Assembly (NCBI GenBank): GCA_014655195.1
Contig: BNBH01000036.1
Location: 1 to 61,317, forward strand
Direction: 5' to 3'
DNA from: Streptomyces cellulosae
Lineage (GTDB): Bacteria; Actinomycetota; Actinomycetes; Streptomycetales; Streptomycetaceae
Length of the DNA: 61,317 nucleotides
The notes beneath the pieces were generated by a model. It was not told the origin of the DNA, searched no databases, and saw only the letters and a program-made list of their open reading frames with translations. Of the stretch, positions 45,414 to 54,296 are shown piece after piece; position 1 is the stretch's first letter, and every line of letters begins with the position of its first letter. The position numbers and the translations under genes are program-made.

Positions 45414-46601
45414 ATGACGACCCTGCCGCGTCCGACCACGGAACTCTCGGCCGACGAGGCCCGCCGCATCGCCCTGCGGGCCCAGGGACTCCTCGGCGCC
45501 CCCGACCGCCGCGCCGGTGTGCGCGGCGTCCTGCGCCGTCTCGGCGCCGTGCAGCTCGACACGATCTCCGTTCTCGCCCGCTCGCACGAGCTGATCCCGT
45601 ACGCCCGTCTCGGCGCGGTGGGCCGCCGCACGGTGGAGGAGGCGTACTGGAAGCAGGGCGACCAGCCCGCGCACACGTTCGAGTACTGGTCGCACGCCGC
45701 GTGCGTCCTCCCCGTCGAGGAGTGGCCGCACTTCGCCTTCCGCCGCCGCGCCTACCGCGCCCGCCCGCACTGGAACCACGAGCTGCCCGACGGTGTGTAC
45801 GACCAGGTGATCAAGCAGCTCCGCACGGAAGGGCCGCTGACCGCCACCGAGCTGGGCGGCGCGAAGCGCACCAGCGAGTGGTGGGACTGGTCGGGCACGA
45901 AGGTCGCCGTGGAACGCGCCCTGATGTACGGCGAGGTGGTGTGCGTGGAGCGGCGCGGTTGGAAGCGGGTCTACGACCTGGCCGAGCGGGCCGTTCCGGC
46001 GGGTCTGCTGGCAGAGGAGCCGTCGGACGAGGAGTGCCTGCGCCGCCTGGTGGGGCTCGCCGGGCGGGCGCTCGGGGTGGGCACCCGCGCGGACATCGCG
46101 GACTACCACCGGCTGAAGGGCGAGCAGGTCGACGCGGTGATCGCCGACTCGGGTCTGGTGCCCGTCACGGTCGCGGGCTGGTCCAAGCCGGCCTGGGCGG
46201 ACCCGGAGGCCCTGGCCACGCCGCCGCGCGGCCGGCACCGCACGACGCTGCTGTCCCCGTTCGACTCCCTGGTCTGGGAGCGGGCGCGCACGGAGCGCAT
46301 CTTCGGCTTCACCCACCGCCTGGAGGCGTACGTCCCCAAGCCCAAGCGGATTCACGGCTACTTCGCGATGCCGGTGCTGGCGGGCGGGCGGCTGGTGGGC
46401 CGCGTGGACCCGGCACGCGAGGGCCGCACGCTGGTCGCCAAGCAGGTCACGCTCGACGGGCGCAGTGCCGTGCCGCAGGTGGCGGGGGCGCTGGTGGAGG
46501 CGGCGGGCTGGGTGGACTGTACGGACGTCCGGGTGGAGCGGGTGGACGCGCCGGAGCTGCGCGAGCCGCTCATGGCCGAGCTGGCCCGGCTGCTCGCCTG
46601 A
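45414..46601 (+). CDS. Winged-helix DNA glycosylase-like protein, YcaQ/AlkX family
   Basis: This is a 395-residue protein of the HTH_42 family, whose E. coli member YcaQ unhooks interstrand DNA crosslinks; Streptomyces AlkZ relatives protect against azinomycin. The family QxD catalytic motif is present as VQLDTISV (Gln47, Asp49), after the first helices. Later regions TFEYWSHAACVLPVEEW, YFAMPVLAGGRLVGRVD and a C-terminal helix follow the family pattern. It is more likely of the housekeeping YcaQ type than of the antibiotic-resistance type, because no biosynthetic genes are nearby. ATG 45414 is the first in frame. It is convergent with the response regulator. Confidence 0.88.
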   Translation: MTTLPRPTTELSADEARRIALRAQGLLGAPDRRAGVRGVLRRLGAVQLDTISVLARSHELIPYARLGAVGRRTVEEAYWKQGDQPAHTFEYWSHAACVLPVEEWPHFAFRRRAYRARPHWNHELPDGVYDQVIKQLRTEGPLTATELGGAKRTSEWWDWSGTKVAVERALMYGEVVCVERRGWKRVYDLAERAVPAGLLAEEPSDEECLRRLVGLAGRALGVGTRADIADYHRLKGEQVDAVIADSGLVPVTVAGWSKPAWADPEALATPPRGRHRTTLLSPFDSLVWERARTERIFGFTHRLEAYVPKPKRIHGYFAMPVLAGGRLVGRVDPAREGRTLVAKQVTLDGRSAVPQVAGALVEAAGWVDCTDVRVERVDAPELREPLMAELARLLA

Positions 46602-46634
46602 GCACCGTCCCGCGTCCCCGCGACTCGGCGGAGG

Positions 46635-47381
46635 TCAGCGGATCTCGAGGATCTTCTCCCGCATCGCGTAGACCACGGCCTCCATCCGGGAGTGCAGCTG
46701 CAGCTTCTCCAGGATGTTGCGCACGTGGTTCTTCACGGTGTTCTCGGAGATGAACAACTCCTTGGCGATGTCCCGGTTGTTCATGCCCGTGGCGACGAGT
46801 TTGAGGACCTCCAGCTCGCGGTCCGTCAGCCGGGGCGCGGGGACGAGCCGGCGCTCGTCGGTGCGCTGGATCATCGACTTGAACTCGGTGAGCAGCTTCG
46901 ACGCCATGGAGGGGCTGATCTGCGACTGCCCGTCGGCGACGGCGCGGATGGCGGTGGAGACCTCGTCGGTGGAGATCTCCTTGAGCAGATAGCCGGTCGC
47001 GCCCGCCTTGATGGCGTCGTAGAGGTCGGCCTCCTCGTCGCTGATCGTCAGCATGATGATCTTGGCGCTGGGGGCGACCTCCTTGATGGAGGTGCAGGCC
47101 TCGATGCCGCCCCGCTTGGGCATCCGCACGTCCATCAGGACGATGTCGGGCAGCAGATCGGCGGCCTTCTCCACGGCCTCGGCGCCGTCACCGGCCTCGC
47201 CGACGACCTGGATGTCCTCCTCGGCGGCGAGCACGATCTCCAGACCGCGGCGGAACAGCGCGTGGTCGTCCACCACAAGGACTCTGATCGGCTCCTTGCG
47301 TGGAGTGTCCGCGTCCGGGCCCATGCCGACGACGCCGTCGTGGGCACCCTCGTCCCGCATCGGTCCGAAGCTGTCCGCCAT
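46635..47381 (-). CDS. Orphan NarL/LuxR-family response regulator
   Basis: This is a 248-residue two-component regulator, started at ATG 47381 (MADSFGPMRDEG) behind GGAGGAA; the longer frame is not supported. The receiver domain (about 30-150) has the acidic pair VVDDH, the phosphoacceptor Asp84 in VLMDVRMPKRGG, Thr in MLTIS, and Lys in LLKEIS. A Pro/Arg linker leads to a LuxR-type helix-turn-helix (LTDRELEVLKLVATGMNNRDIAKELFISENTVKNHV). No histidine kinase is adjacent, so it is an orphan. Its relatives next to hpf are conserved in Streptomyces. The target genes cannot be told from the sequence. Confidence 0.92.
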   Translation of the reverse strand: MADSFGPMRDEGAHDGVVGMGPDADTPRKEPIRVLVVDDHALFRRGLEIVLAAEEDIQVVGEAGDGAEAVEKAADLLPDIVLMDVRMPKRGGIEACTSIKEVAPSAKIIMLTISDEEADLYDAIKAGATGYLLKEISTDEVSTAIRAVADGQSQISPSMASKLLTEFKSMIQRTDERRLVPAPRLTDRELEVLKLVATGMNNRDIAKELFISENTVKNHVRNILEKLQLHSRMEAVVYAMREKILEIR

Positions 47382-47526
47382 CGCGTTCCTCCCCCTGAAG
47401 GCTGTGGCCTGTGGTCCTGACCATCGCCAACCCAAGGCAACGGCCCACCGGTTGGGCCGCTGCCGCCATGATTCCATGCCGCACCGTCACCGGGGTGCCG
47501 GTGGGGACGCCGGGCGGTGGCACGCC

Positions 47527-47563
47527 GGTGCCCCTGGGGGCGCACACGCGCACCAGGGGCACC
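47527..47563 (-). terminator. Stem-loop terminator after hpf
   Basis: GGTGCCCCTGG (47527-47537) and CCAGGGGCACC (47553-47563) form a perfect 11-bp stem with a 15-nt loop. It sits 22 bp beyond the hpf stop and upstream of the response-regulator start, separating the two transcription units. Confidence 0.7.
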
Positions 47564-47585
47564 TGCTGTGCTGTCGCCGGGCGGG

Positions 47586-48278
47586 TCAGCCGCCGAGGGT
47601 TCCGCCCGCCTCGGGGGAGTGGTTCTCGGTGACCATCGTGTCGGTCCTGAGGTGGATCACGCCGTAGTCGTAGGCGTGGCGCCGGTAGACGACGCTGGGC
47701 TCCTTGGTCTCGGAGTCGACGAAGAGGTAGAAGTCGTGCCCGACCAGCTCCATCTCGTAGAGCGCCTGGTCGAGGGTCATGGGGGCGGCCACATGGGTCT
47801 TCTCGCGGACGACCAGCGGCCCGTCGCCCTGGACCTCCAGGGAACCGATCTTCTTGGTGGGGACCGCCTGCTCCTCTTCCCGCGCGGTGCTCGCGCCGGT
47901 CCCGTTGAGGGTGGCCACGCCGGGCACGTGGTCGGGGACCTCGGCGGCGGGGATCCTGCGCGCGCCGCGCCGTGAGAAACGCTTGTCGTGCTGCTTGCGC
48001 AGCCGGGCGTCCAGCTTCTCCGCTGCCAGGTCGAGCGCCGCGTACGGGTCGCTCGCCGCCGCCTCCGCCCGGATCACCGGACCGCGGGAGCGGAGCGTGA
48101 TCTCCACCCGGTCACAGCGGTCGGCCTGTCGGGGGTTGGGCTCCTTGGACACCTCGACGTCGAGGCTCATCACCTTGCCATCGAGCTTCTGGATCTTCTC
48201 CAGGTTCAGCTTCTCGGCCACGTGCTTCCGGAACCGCTCGGGCACCTCGGTCTTGCGGCCCTTGACGACGATGTCCAC
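47586..48278 (-). CDS. hpf: Long-form ribosome hibernation promoting factor
   Basis: This is a 230-residue long HPF. The N-terminal S30AE domain (about 1-105) begins VDIVVKGRKTEVPERFRKHVAEKL and has VEVSKEPNPRQADRCDRVEITLRSRG. It binds the decoding centre of idle 30S subunits. A basic linker joins the ~60-residue C-terminal dimerisation domain (MTLDQALYEMELVGHDFYLFVDSE, VVYRRHAYDYGVIHL), which pairs two ribosomes into inactive 100S dimers. GTG 48278 follows GGAG; longer frames lack support. The ~220-nt leader carries a hairpin, so post-transcriptional control is possible. It lies next to secA and the ComF-like gene, as in other streptomycetes. Confidence 0.95.
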   Translation of the reverse strand: MDIVVKGRKTEVPERFRKHVAEKLNLEKIQKLDGKVMSLDVEVSKEPNPRQADRCDRVEITLRSRGPVIRAEAAASDPYAALDLAAEKLDARLRKQHDKRFSRRGARRIPAAEVPDHVPGVATLNGTGASTAREEEQAVPTKKIGSLEVQGDGPLVVREKTHVAAPMTLDQALYEMELVGHDFYLFVDSETKEPSVVYRRHAYDYGVIHLRTDTMVTENHSPEAGGTLGG

Positions 48279-48336
48279 GCAGAACTCCGTTCCCGGATCA
48301 CTCCGCTTCGCTGCGGATGTGTCTCCCTTTTGCACC

Positions 48337-48360
48337 AGGCTCCGGTGTCGTCCGGAGCCT
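48337..48360 (-). promoter_or_regulatory. Perfect hairpin in the hpf mRNA leader
   Basis: AGGCTCCGG and CCGGAGCCT (9-bp stem, 6-nt loop ACGACA in the RNA sense) lie about 60 nt before the hpf start. They are followed by GGTGCAAAAGGG. This could be a transcription attenuator, a protein-binding site or an RNA-stability element. Confidence 0.4.
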
Positions 48361-48491
48361 CGGACTCGGTGACGCCCACCTCCTCCCCCGTGCGAGAGAT
48401 CTCCAGTCCACCGGTGCGGGTGATGGCGAAAAGGCCCGCACCACCGCATTCCGATCAGAGGGGTGTGGCCTGCGGCTTTCCCTCACAACCG

Positions 48492-48520
48492 AACATATCT
48501 CGCGCGGACGGATGGCGTCA
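48492..48520 (-). promoter_or_regulatory. Candidate hpf promoter
   Basis: On the minus strand TGACGC (48515-48520) and TATGTT (48492-48497) are separated by 17 bp. This is a good vegetative-type match, placing transcription start near 48485 and a leader of about 205 nt before GTG 48278. Confidence 0.45.
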
Positions 48521-48591
48521 CCCTCTACCGCGACGTACCTCCATTCAGGGGAATTAACCCTCTGATTACCTGCAACGACGTAAGTTCTCAG

Positions 48592-49536
48592 TCAGTTTCG
48601 GTGTATTCCGAACGCATCTGGTGACGCCGCCACGACGGCCGCGCACACCACACCGGGCGTTCCGCCGGCGTATTTCTGGCCCGCCTCCTTCACCCTCCGG
48701 CCGGGCTGCCGGTCCGCTCCGCTCCACGCCGGCGGCGGTGTTCGCCGTTGTCCTGACCCTTCCCATGTCTCACCCAGGTACACGAACGCGGGCCGCGAAT
48801 TGCTCGATGCCTTCCGGCCCCTTTCCGCCGGTTCCGTTTCCGGGCCGGGCGGCCCTTGTGCGGCCCTGACCGCGCGCGCCGCCTCGGCGAGGGTCGCCCC
48901 GGTCGTCATGAGATCGTCCACCAGCACGACCCGGCCCCGGCCCAGCAGCCGGGCGCAGCCCGGCCCCACTCCTAGGGCGCCCGCGACGTTGGCCAGCCGC
49001 TGCCTCGAGCCGAGCCCCGACTGGTCGGCCACCGGCCGCCGTTGCCGCAGCGCGGCGAGTACGGCTGCGGGTACCCCCGTCCGCCGCAGCTCACCCGCCG
49101 CCGCGTACGCGATCCGCCGCGCCGGGTCGTGCCCCCTCGCCCGCACGGCCCGCCGGGCGGACGGCACGGGGACGAGCAGTACGGGGGCGTGTGCGGCCGC
49201 GGCGGTGTCGCCCCGGTTGCCGGGCTGTCCGCGCGCTGCCGGCGCTCCCAGTCCCGCCCGCACCGCGCCCGCCAGGGCCTCGCCCAGCGGCCGGGCGAGG
49301 GACAGGGCGCCGCGCTCCTTGTGGGCGAGCAGGACGGCGCGCACCTCGTCGGCGTACGGGGCGGCCGCGTGCACGGGCGGCAGTCCGCGGGGCTCGGGCG
49401 CGGGGCGCACGCGGCGAGGCGCCGCGCCGCCCAGCGCCGTACGGCACCGGTCGCAGAGCACGGCGCGGGGCCTGCCGCATCCGCCGCACTCGGCCGGAAG
49501 CACCAGGTCGGTGAGGTCCCGCCACCAGCTCCGCAT
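48592..49536 (-). CDS. ComF-family phosphoribosyltransferase-like protein with an extended C-terminus
   Basis: This is a 314-residue protein. It starts at ATG 49536 (MRSWWRDLTDLVLPAECGGC) with a zinc-ribbon-like pair (CGGC..CDRC, residues about 17-32). The PRT-fold domain has the PRPP loop RVVLVDDLMTTGATLAEA at about 210-228, after LVPVPSARRAVRARGHDPAR. ComF proteins are linked to DNA uptake in naturally competent bacteria; in Streptomyces the role is unknown. The C-terminal ~80 residues after the PRT fold are low-complexity (PPGPETEPAERGRK) and end FGIHRN. Most ComF proteins stop soon after the PRPP loop, so this tail may be an extension gained through loss of a stop codon. Confidence 0.85.
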   Translation of the reverse strand: MRSWWRDLTDLVLPAECGGCGRPRAVLCDRCRTALGGAAPRRVRPAPEPRGLPPVHAAAPYADEVRAVLLAHKERGALSLARPLGEALAGAVRAGLGAPAARGQPGNRGDTAAAAHAPVLLVPVPSARRAVRARGHDPARRIAYAAAGELRRTGVPAAVLAALRQRRPVADQSGLGSRQRLANVAGALGVGPGCARLLGRGRVVLVDDLMTTGATLAEAARAVRAAQGPPGPETEPAERGRKASSNSRPAFVYLGETWEGSGQRRTPPPAWSGADRQPGRRVKEAGQKYAGGTPGVVCAAVVAASPDAFGIHRN

Positions 49537-49649
49537 GGGCTCACTGTGCCAACGCCCCCGGCCACCCGGCCACCCCTGTGGACAACCACGTGACCAGGAC
49601 CGAAACCGCTCGAACACCGAAGCGAGGGCAACCCCTCCGCAGGACCTTC

Positions 49650-51497
49650 TCAGCCGGGATAGACCGGTGCCGTCCCCTTCGTCACCTCGGTGACCTTCTG
49701 CCACTGCGCCCCCGACGGCAGCCGCACGATGCCGTCGACCGAGTACGCCACCAGCGGCGCGTTCTCGTCCCCGGCGGCGGTGAGCGCCTTGACGCCGGTC
49801 AGCGCGGCGGGCGGCGGCACGTCCGGGGTGGAGCCGTCGACCTCGACGTACTTCATCTGTTCCACGCCGCCGTGCTCGCGGCCGACGACCACGAGCCGGC
49901 TGTCCCCGGCCCACGACATGGCCGTGACCTGCTCCAGCTCGGGCGTGGCCGAGCGCAGCTCCACCACGGTGACCGTGGGGTGCTCGCCCGACCCGGCCTC
50001 GTCCGGGCCGCTGCGCTCGATGCGTCCGATGAGCAGCGACCGCTGGTCGCCGTTCTCCACGACGAGGGCGATCCGCACCCCGTCCGCGGCCACCCGGACC
50101 GCCTGGATGCGGCCCTCCAGGCCCGGCGTGCGCACCTGGAGCGGCTGCTCTGCGCCCTCCCCCAGCAGGTAGAGGCCGGGGCGGGCGGGGTTGCGGTCGG
50201 CGACCCACAGGTCGCCCTGGGCGTCCCAGCTCGGCGGGGTCAGCCGGTCCTGCTCGGTCTTGCCCTGGCTGCGCAGCACCGGCTCGCCGAGGGTGGCGCC
50301 CTGCGCCAGCGCGGAGACGAACAGGTCCTGCCCGTTCAGTGCGACACCGGCCGCCGTGCGCTCGTCCCGCGCGACCGCCACCGACCGCAGACCCTGCTCG
50401 CCCTGCCCGAGCGCGCCGGGCGCCGGTTCGGGGTCGGGAGTGCGGCTGCCGGCGGCGATCCGGACCAGCTTGTGATCCTGGTCGAGGTAGTACAGGTAGC
50501 CGGGCTGGTTGAGCGCGCCCCGGGTGGCGACGGTCTCGGCGCCGTCCTGGGTGAGCGAGCACAGCTGCCCGCCGTCGGCCCGCAGTTCGACCTCGTCCAC
50601 CGCGGGGCTGAGGTCGCGCAGCGTGAACAGCAGCTGGGCGGCCATCTCCTCGCAGCGGCCGGTGCCGACCTCGGACGCCCGGTCGTTGAGCGGCACGGTG
50701 AGCTTGCCCCGGTCGTCCGGGGTGAGCGGTCCCGCGCCCTTCCGCAGCTGCGTGCCGGTCGGGAAGCTCGACCGGACGACGGGGTCCAGCCAGCTCGTCG
50801 GGCCGGAGAGCAGCGAGCGCACCATCCGCGTCGTCGGGTCGACGTGCCGGCGTACGTACACGGGGTCGGCGACCGCCATCGGCAGCGACGACCCGTTCAC
50901 GTCCACGTTCGAGGCGAAGTAGTACTTGTTGAAGGACGTGTAGTTGCGCTGGAAGTCCGACTTGCCCATGACGACGCCCTGCGGCACCGCGTCGATGCGC
51001 CACTGGCCGCTCTTGTCGTCCTTCACCAGCCGCACCAGCTCGCTGTAGTGGCCGGAGGAGGGCGCGTACGCCTGCTGCGCGTCCACGGTCGCGAACTTGG
51101 TGCCGGTCAGCGTGTACGTCAGGGCGGTGCTGTCCTCACGGATCTCCCGGTCGGCGCGGGCGCCGGGCCCGTCGGAGAGCACGGTGGTGGACTGCTCCGG
51201 CCGCCAGTACTTGGACGCCTCGGGGGTCAGGTACTGGCGGGCGGTCTTGTAGTCGGCGTCGTCGCTGGTCAGCGCCTCCAGGAAGCCCTGGACGATCTGG
51301 GTGGGGGTGGCGTCGTCGCTCGGCGGCATCGCGTACACCCGCACCTGCGTGTCCTGGCGCGGTGTGGACTCCACCCCGCGCAGATCGCCGCTGTCCGGCA
51401 TCGAGGCGCACCCGGCCAGCAGGACCGCCCCGCACGCGGCGTACACCGCGGTCCTGGCCGGTGTCCCCCGCCCGCGCCTCACACGCTCACCGCCCAC
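49650..51497 (-). CDS. lpqB: MtrB-associated lipoprotein LpqB
   Basis: This is a 615-residue lipoprotein of the mtrAB operon, on the outer face of the membrane. GTG 51497, behind GGGGAGG, overlaps the mtrB stop by 11 bp. The signal peptide has an Arg-rich start and ends LLAGC (Cys near residue 30). A GerMN-like domain (about 200-320, with VYVRRHVDPTTRMVRSLLSGPT) precedes a beta-propeller-like C-terminal half with DRYQ-less blades. In mycobacteria and streptomycetes LpqB modulates the MtrB sensor kinase. It is the last gene of the mtrA-mtrB-lpqB unit. Confidence 0.95.
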   Translation of the reverse strand: MGGERVRRGRGTPARTAVYAACGAVLLAGCASMPDSGDLRGVESTPRQDTQVRVYAMPPSDDATPTQIVQGFLEALTSDDADYKTARQYLTPEASKYWRPEQSTTVLSDGPGARADREIREDSTALTYTLTGTKFATVDAQQAYAPSSGHYSELVRLVKDDKSGQWRIDAVPQGVVMGKSDFQRNYTSFNKYYFASNVDVNGSSLPMAVADPVYVRRHVDPTTRMVRSLLSGPTSWLDPVVRSSFPTGTQLRKGAGPLTPDDRGKLTVPLNDRASEVGTGRCEEMAAQLLFTLRDLSPAVDEVELRADGGQLCSLTQDGAETVATRGALNQPGYLYYLDQDHKLVRIAAGSRTPDPEPAPGALGQGEQGLRSVAVARDERTAAGVALNGQDLFVSALAQGATLGEPVLRSQGKTEQDRLTPPSWDAQGDLWVADRNPARPGLYLLGEGAEQPLQVRTPGLEGRIQAVRVAADGVRIALVVENGDQRSLLIGRIERSGPDEAGSGEHPTVTVVELRSATPELEQVTAMSWAGDSRLVVVGREHGGVEQMKYVEVDGSTPDVPPPAALTGVKALTAAGDENAPLVAYSVDGIVRLPSGAQWQKVTEVTKGTAPVYPG

Positions 51498-53601
51498 GCG
51501 TCGCCTCCCCGTCCTTCTGCGCACCACGCGGTGCGCCGTCCCCGCCCTCGCCGGCCGCCGGCCGGTCCGCTTCGGCCGGGACGCCCTCGTCGGTTTCCCC
51601 GTTCGTGCCGGGCGCCGCGCCCGGCGTCATCCGCGTACTGCCGGAACGGGCCACCACGCGCGCGCCGTTGCCGGGCAGGGCGGTGGGGTCGGCCGTGGGC
51701 GCCGAGGCGCCTGGTCGGGGGCCCAGCGGGTCGCGGGCGGACTGCGCCGTGTCGTCGGCGCCGGGCCGGTTCACGGGCACCGTGGCGCGCTTCTCGCTGT
51801 CGCCGCCGCGCGGCAGTCCCGCGTCGTCGAGGCCGCGGTTGCGCCGCGAGTCCTTGGGTTCCAGGGGTATCGGGGATCCGCGCAGCGGCTCGTCCGCCGT
51901 CCTGGGCAGCGTCAGCCGGAACTGGGAGCCGCCGCCCGGCTCGCCCCACGCCTGGAGCCAGCCGCCGTGCAGCCGGGCGTCCTCCAGGGCGATGGACAGC
52001 CCCAGACCCGTACCGCCGGTGGTACGCGCGCGTGCCGGGTCGGCCCGCCAGAAGCGGCTGAACACGCGCGTGGCCTCGCCGGGCTTGAGCCCGACGCCGT
52101 AGTCGCGCACGGCGACCGCCACGGCGCCGCCCGCGGCGGCCAGTTTGACGACGACGTCCCTGCCCTCGCCGTGCTCGACGGCGTTGACGACGAGGTTGCG
52201 CAGCACGCGCTCCACGCGCCGCGCGTCGGCCTCGGCGACGACGGGCTGCTGGTCGCCGACGACCTTGATGGTGGTGCCCTTGCGCTCGGCGAGCGGCTCC
52301 GCGCCGCTGACCACGCGCCGCACCACCTCGCGCAGGTCGATCGGCTCCGCCTCCAGGGCGGCCGCGCCCGCGTCGAAGCGGCTGATCTCCAGCAGGTCGG
52401 CGAGCAGCGACTCGAACCGGTCGAGCTGGTCGGCGAGCAGTTCCGCGGAGCGCGCGGTCACCGGGTCGAAGTCCTCGCGCGCCTCGTGGATGACGTCCGC
52501 GGCCATGCGCACGGTGGTCAGCGGGGTGCGCAGCTCGTGCGACACGTCCGACACGAACCGCCGCTGCATCCGGGACAGGTCCTCGAGCTGGCTGATCTTG
52601 AGCTGGAGGTTCTGCGCCATCTTGTTGAAGGCCTCGCCGAGCCGGGCGATGTCGTCCTCGCCGGTGACCTTCATCCGTTCCTGGAGGCGCCCCGCGGACA
52701 GCCGTTCGGCGATCCCGGCGGCCATCCGGACCGGCGTGACCACCTGCCGCACCACGAGCCAGGCGATCGCCCCGAGCAGCACGACCACGAACAGCCCTGC
52801 GGTCGCCAGGGTGCCCTTGACCAGGCTCAGCGACTTCTCCTCCTGGGTGAGCGGGAAGAGGTAGTACAGCTGGTACGGGTCGCCGTTGGGGTCGTTGACC
52901 TGCTTGCCGATGACGAGGGCCGGCTGGGACTCCTTGTCCTTCTCGGCGTAGACGATGCGCGTGTAGCTCTGCGCGGCCCCGGTGCCGGTGTCGATGCGCT
53001 CGCGCAGCGCCGCGGGGACGCTGGCGGCCGGGTTGACCCCGCCGGAGGCGCGCGGTCCGCGCCCGCTGCCGCTGTCACCGCCGGCGGGCAGGGTCACCAC
53101 GTCGAAGGCGCCCTGGCCGCCGCTGGACAGCGAGGCGACGAGGTCGCTCATCCACTGGATGACGCTCTGCGAGGGGCGGCCGTCGGGCGCGGTGCCCTCC
53201 TCGCCGGTGACACTCACGGCCTGCTCGGCCTGCTGCTTGGCCACGGCGAAACCGCCGGTGGCCTGGCTCTGCGACGCCTTCACCTTGGCCTCGAGCAGGC
53301 CGTTGCGCACCTGGCCGATGACGACGAAGCCGAGCAGCAGGACGACGCCCAGGGACATCAGCAGCGTCGTGACGACGACCTTGAGCTGGATGTTGCGCCG
53401 CCACAGCCGCATGACGGGCAGCAGCGGGCGCCGCACCCAGCGCATGACGAGGCGGACGACCGGGCTGCCCTGGACCCCGCCCTGGAGCAGGTCGCCGTCG
53501 AAGAGGTGGCGCCAGCGGGAAGCGGCCGTCCCCCGGCCGACAGGCCGCCCCGGACGGCCCCCGGACCGGCCGGGCGCCGAAGCGGCACTGTCCCCGGACA
53601 T
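51487..53601 (-). CDS. mtrB: Sensor histidine kinase MtrB
   Basis: This is a 704-residue two-component kinase. ATG 53601 begins one base after the mtrA stop; an upstream GTG at 53634 would overlap mtrA. The protein has two transmembrane helices (NIQLKVVVTTLLMSLGVVLLLGF and TLATAGLFVVVLLGAIAWLVV) around an extracytoplasmic sensor region of about 200 residues. Then come HAMP, HisKA with the phospho-His in SDVSHELRTPL, and an HATPase domain with N, G1 (GVGLKPGE) and G2 (GTGLGLSI) boxes. A disordered Pro/Arg tail of about 110 residues ends the protein. MtrAB controls cell division, wall metabolism and sporulation timing in actinobacteria. Confidence 0.97.
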   Translation of the reverse strand: MSGDSAASAPGRSGGRPGRPVGRGTAASRWRHLFDGDLLQGGVQGSPVVRLVMRWVRRPLLPVMRLWRRNIQLKVVVTTLLMSLGVVLLLGFVVIGQVRNGLLEAKVKASQSQATGGFAVAKQQAEQAVSVTGEEGTAPDGRPSQSVIQWMSDLVASLSSGGQGAFDVVTLPAGGDSGSGRGPRASGGVNPAASVPAALRERIDTGTGAAQSYTRIVYAEKDKESQPALVIGKQVNDPNGDPYQLYYLFPLTQEEKSLSLVKGTLATAGLFVVVLLGAIAWLVVRQVVTPVRMAAGIAERLSAGRLQERMKVTGEDDIARLGEAFNKMAQNLQLKISQLEDLSRMQRRFVSDVSHELRTPLTTVRMAADVIHEAREDFDPVTARSAELLADQLDRFESLLADLLEISRFDAGAAALEAEPIDLREVVRRVVSGAEPLAERKGTTIKVVGDQQPVVAEADARRVERVLRNLVVNAVEHGEGRDVVVKLAAAGGAVAVAVRDYGVGLKPGEATRVFSRFWRADPARARTTGGTGLGLSIALEDARLHGGWLQAWGEPGGGSQFRLTLPRTADEPLRGSPIPLEPKDSRRNRGLDDAGLPRGGDSEKRATVPVNRPGADDTAQSARDPLGPRPGASAPTADPTALPGNGARVVARSGSTRMTPGAAPGTNGETDEGVPAEADRPAAGEGGDGAPRGAQKDGEATRGR

Positions 53602-53602
53602 G

Positions 53603-54292
53603 TCAGCTCGGTCCTGCCTTGTATCCGACACCACGGACGGTCACCACGATCTCGGGCTTCTCCGGGTCCTTCTCGACCTTGGAGCGCAGCCGCTGCACAT
53701 GGACGTTGACCAGGCGGGTGTCCGCCGCGTGGCGGTAGCCCCACACCTGCTCCAGCAGCACCTCACGCGTGAACACCTGCCACGGCTTGCGCGCGAGGGC
53801 GACCAGCAGGTCGAACTCCAGCGGCGTCAGGGCGATGGACTGCCCGTCCCGCTTCACGGAGTGACCGGCCACGTCGATCACCAGGTCGCCGATGGCGAGC
53901 TGCTCCGGCGCCGGCTCCTCGGACCTGCGCAGCCGCGCACGGATCCGGGCGACCAGCTCCTTCGGCTTGAACGGCTTGACGATGTAGTCGTCGGCCCCGG
54001 ACTCCAGGCCCACGACCACGTCGACGGTGTCGCTCTTCGCCGTGAGCATCACGATCGGCACCCCGGACTCCGCCCTGATCAGGCGGCACACCTCGATGCC
54101 GTCACGGCCGGGGAGCATCAGGTCCAGCAGGACCAGATCCGGCTTGGTCTCACGGAAGGCGGCCAGCGCCTTGTCGCCGTCGGCTACGAAAGACGGCTCA
54201 AAACCTTCACCGCGCAGCACGATGCCGAGCATCTCGGCCAGTGCGCTGTCGTCGTCGACGACAAGGACTCGTCCCTTCATAAACGACATCAT
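53603..54292 (-). CDS. mtrA: OmpR-family response regulator MtrA
   Basis: This is a 229-residue regulator starting MMSFMKGRVLVVDDD. The receiver has the acidic pocket VVDDD, the phosphoacceptor Asp57 in LVLLDLMLPGRDG, Thr in MLTAKS and Lys in VKPFKP. The C-terminal winged-helix has the OmpR features LTPLEFDLLVALARKPWQVFTREVLL and RLVNVHVQRLRSKVE. The start is uncertain by up to five residues (Met1, Met2 or Met5) and no RBS is clear. It begins 4 bp after the mtnA stop on the same strand and is followed one base later by mtrB, so transcription through all is expected. Confidence 0.97.
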   Translation of the reverse strand: MMSFMKGRVLVVDDDSALAEMLGIVLRGEGFEPSFVADGDKALAAFRETKPDLVLLDLMLPGRDGIEVCRLIRAESGVPIVMLTAKSDTVDVVVGLESGADDYIVKPFKPKELVARIRARLRRSEEPAPEQLAIGDLVIDVAGHSVKRDGQSIALTPLEFDLLVALARKPWQVFTREVLLEQVWGYRHAADTRLVNVHVQRLRSKVEKDPEKPEIVVTVRGVGYKAGPS

Positions 54293-54296
54293 CCCA

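Larger units (their letters stand above)
48279..48591. other. 313-bp gap with the hpf leader
   Basis: No gene is supported. The gap contains the candidate promoter and the leader hairpin listed separately. The part next to the ComF-like stop (48530-48591) is relatively AT-rich and shows no clear terminator. Confidence 0.5.
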
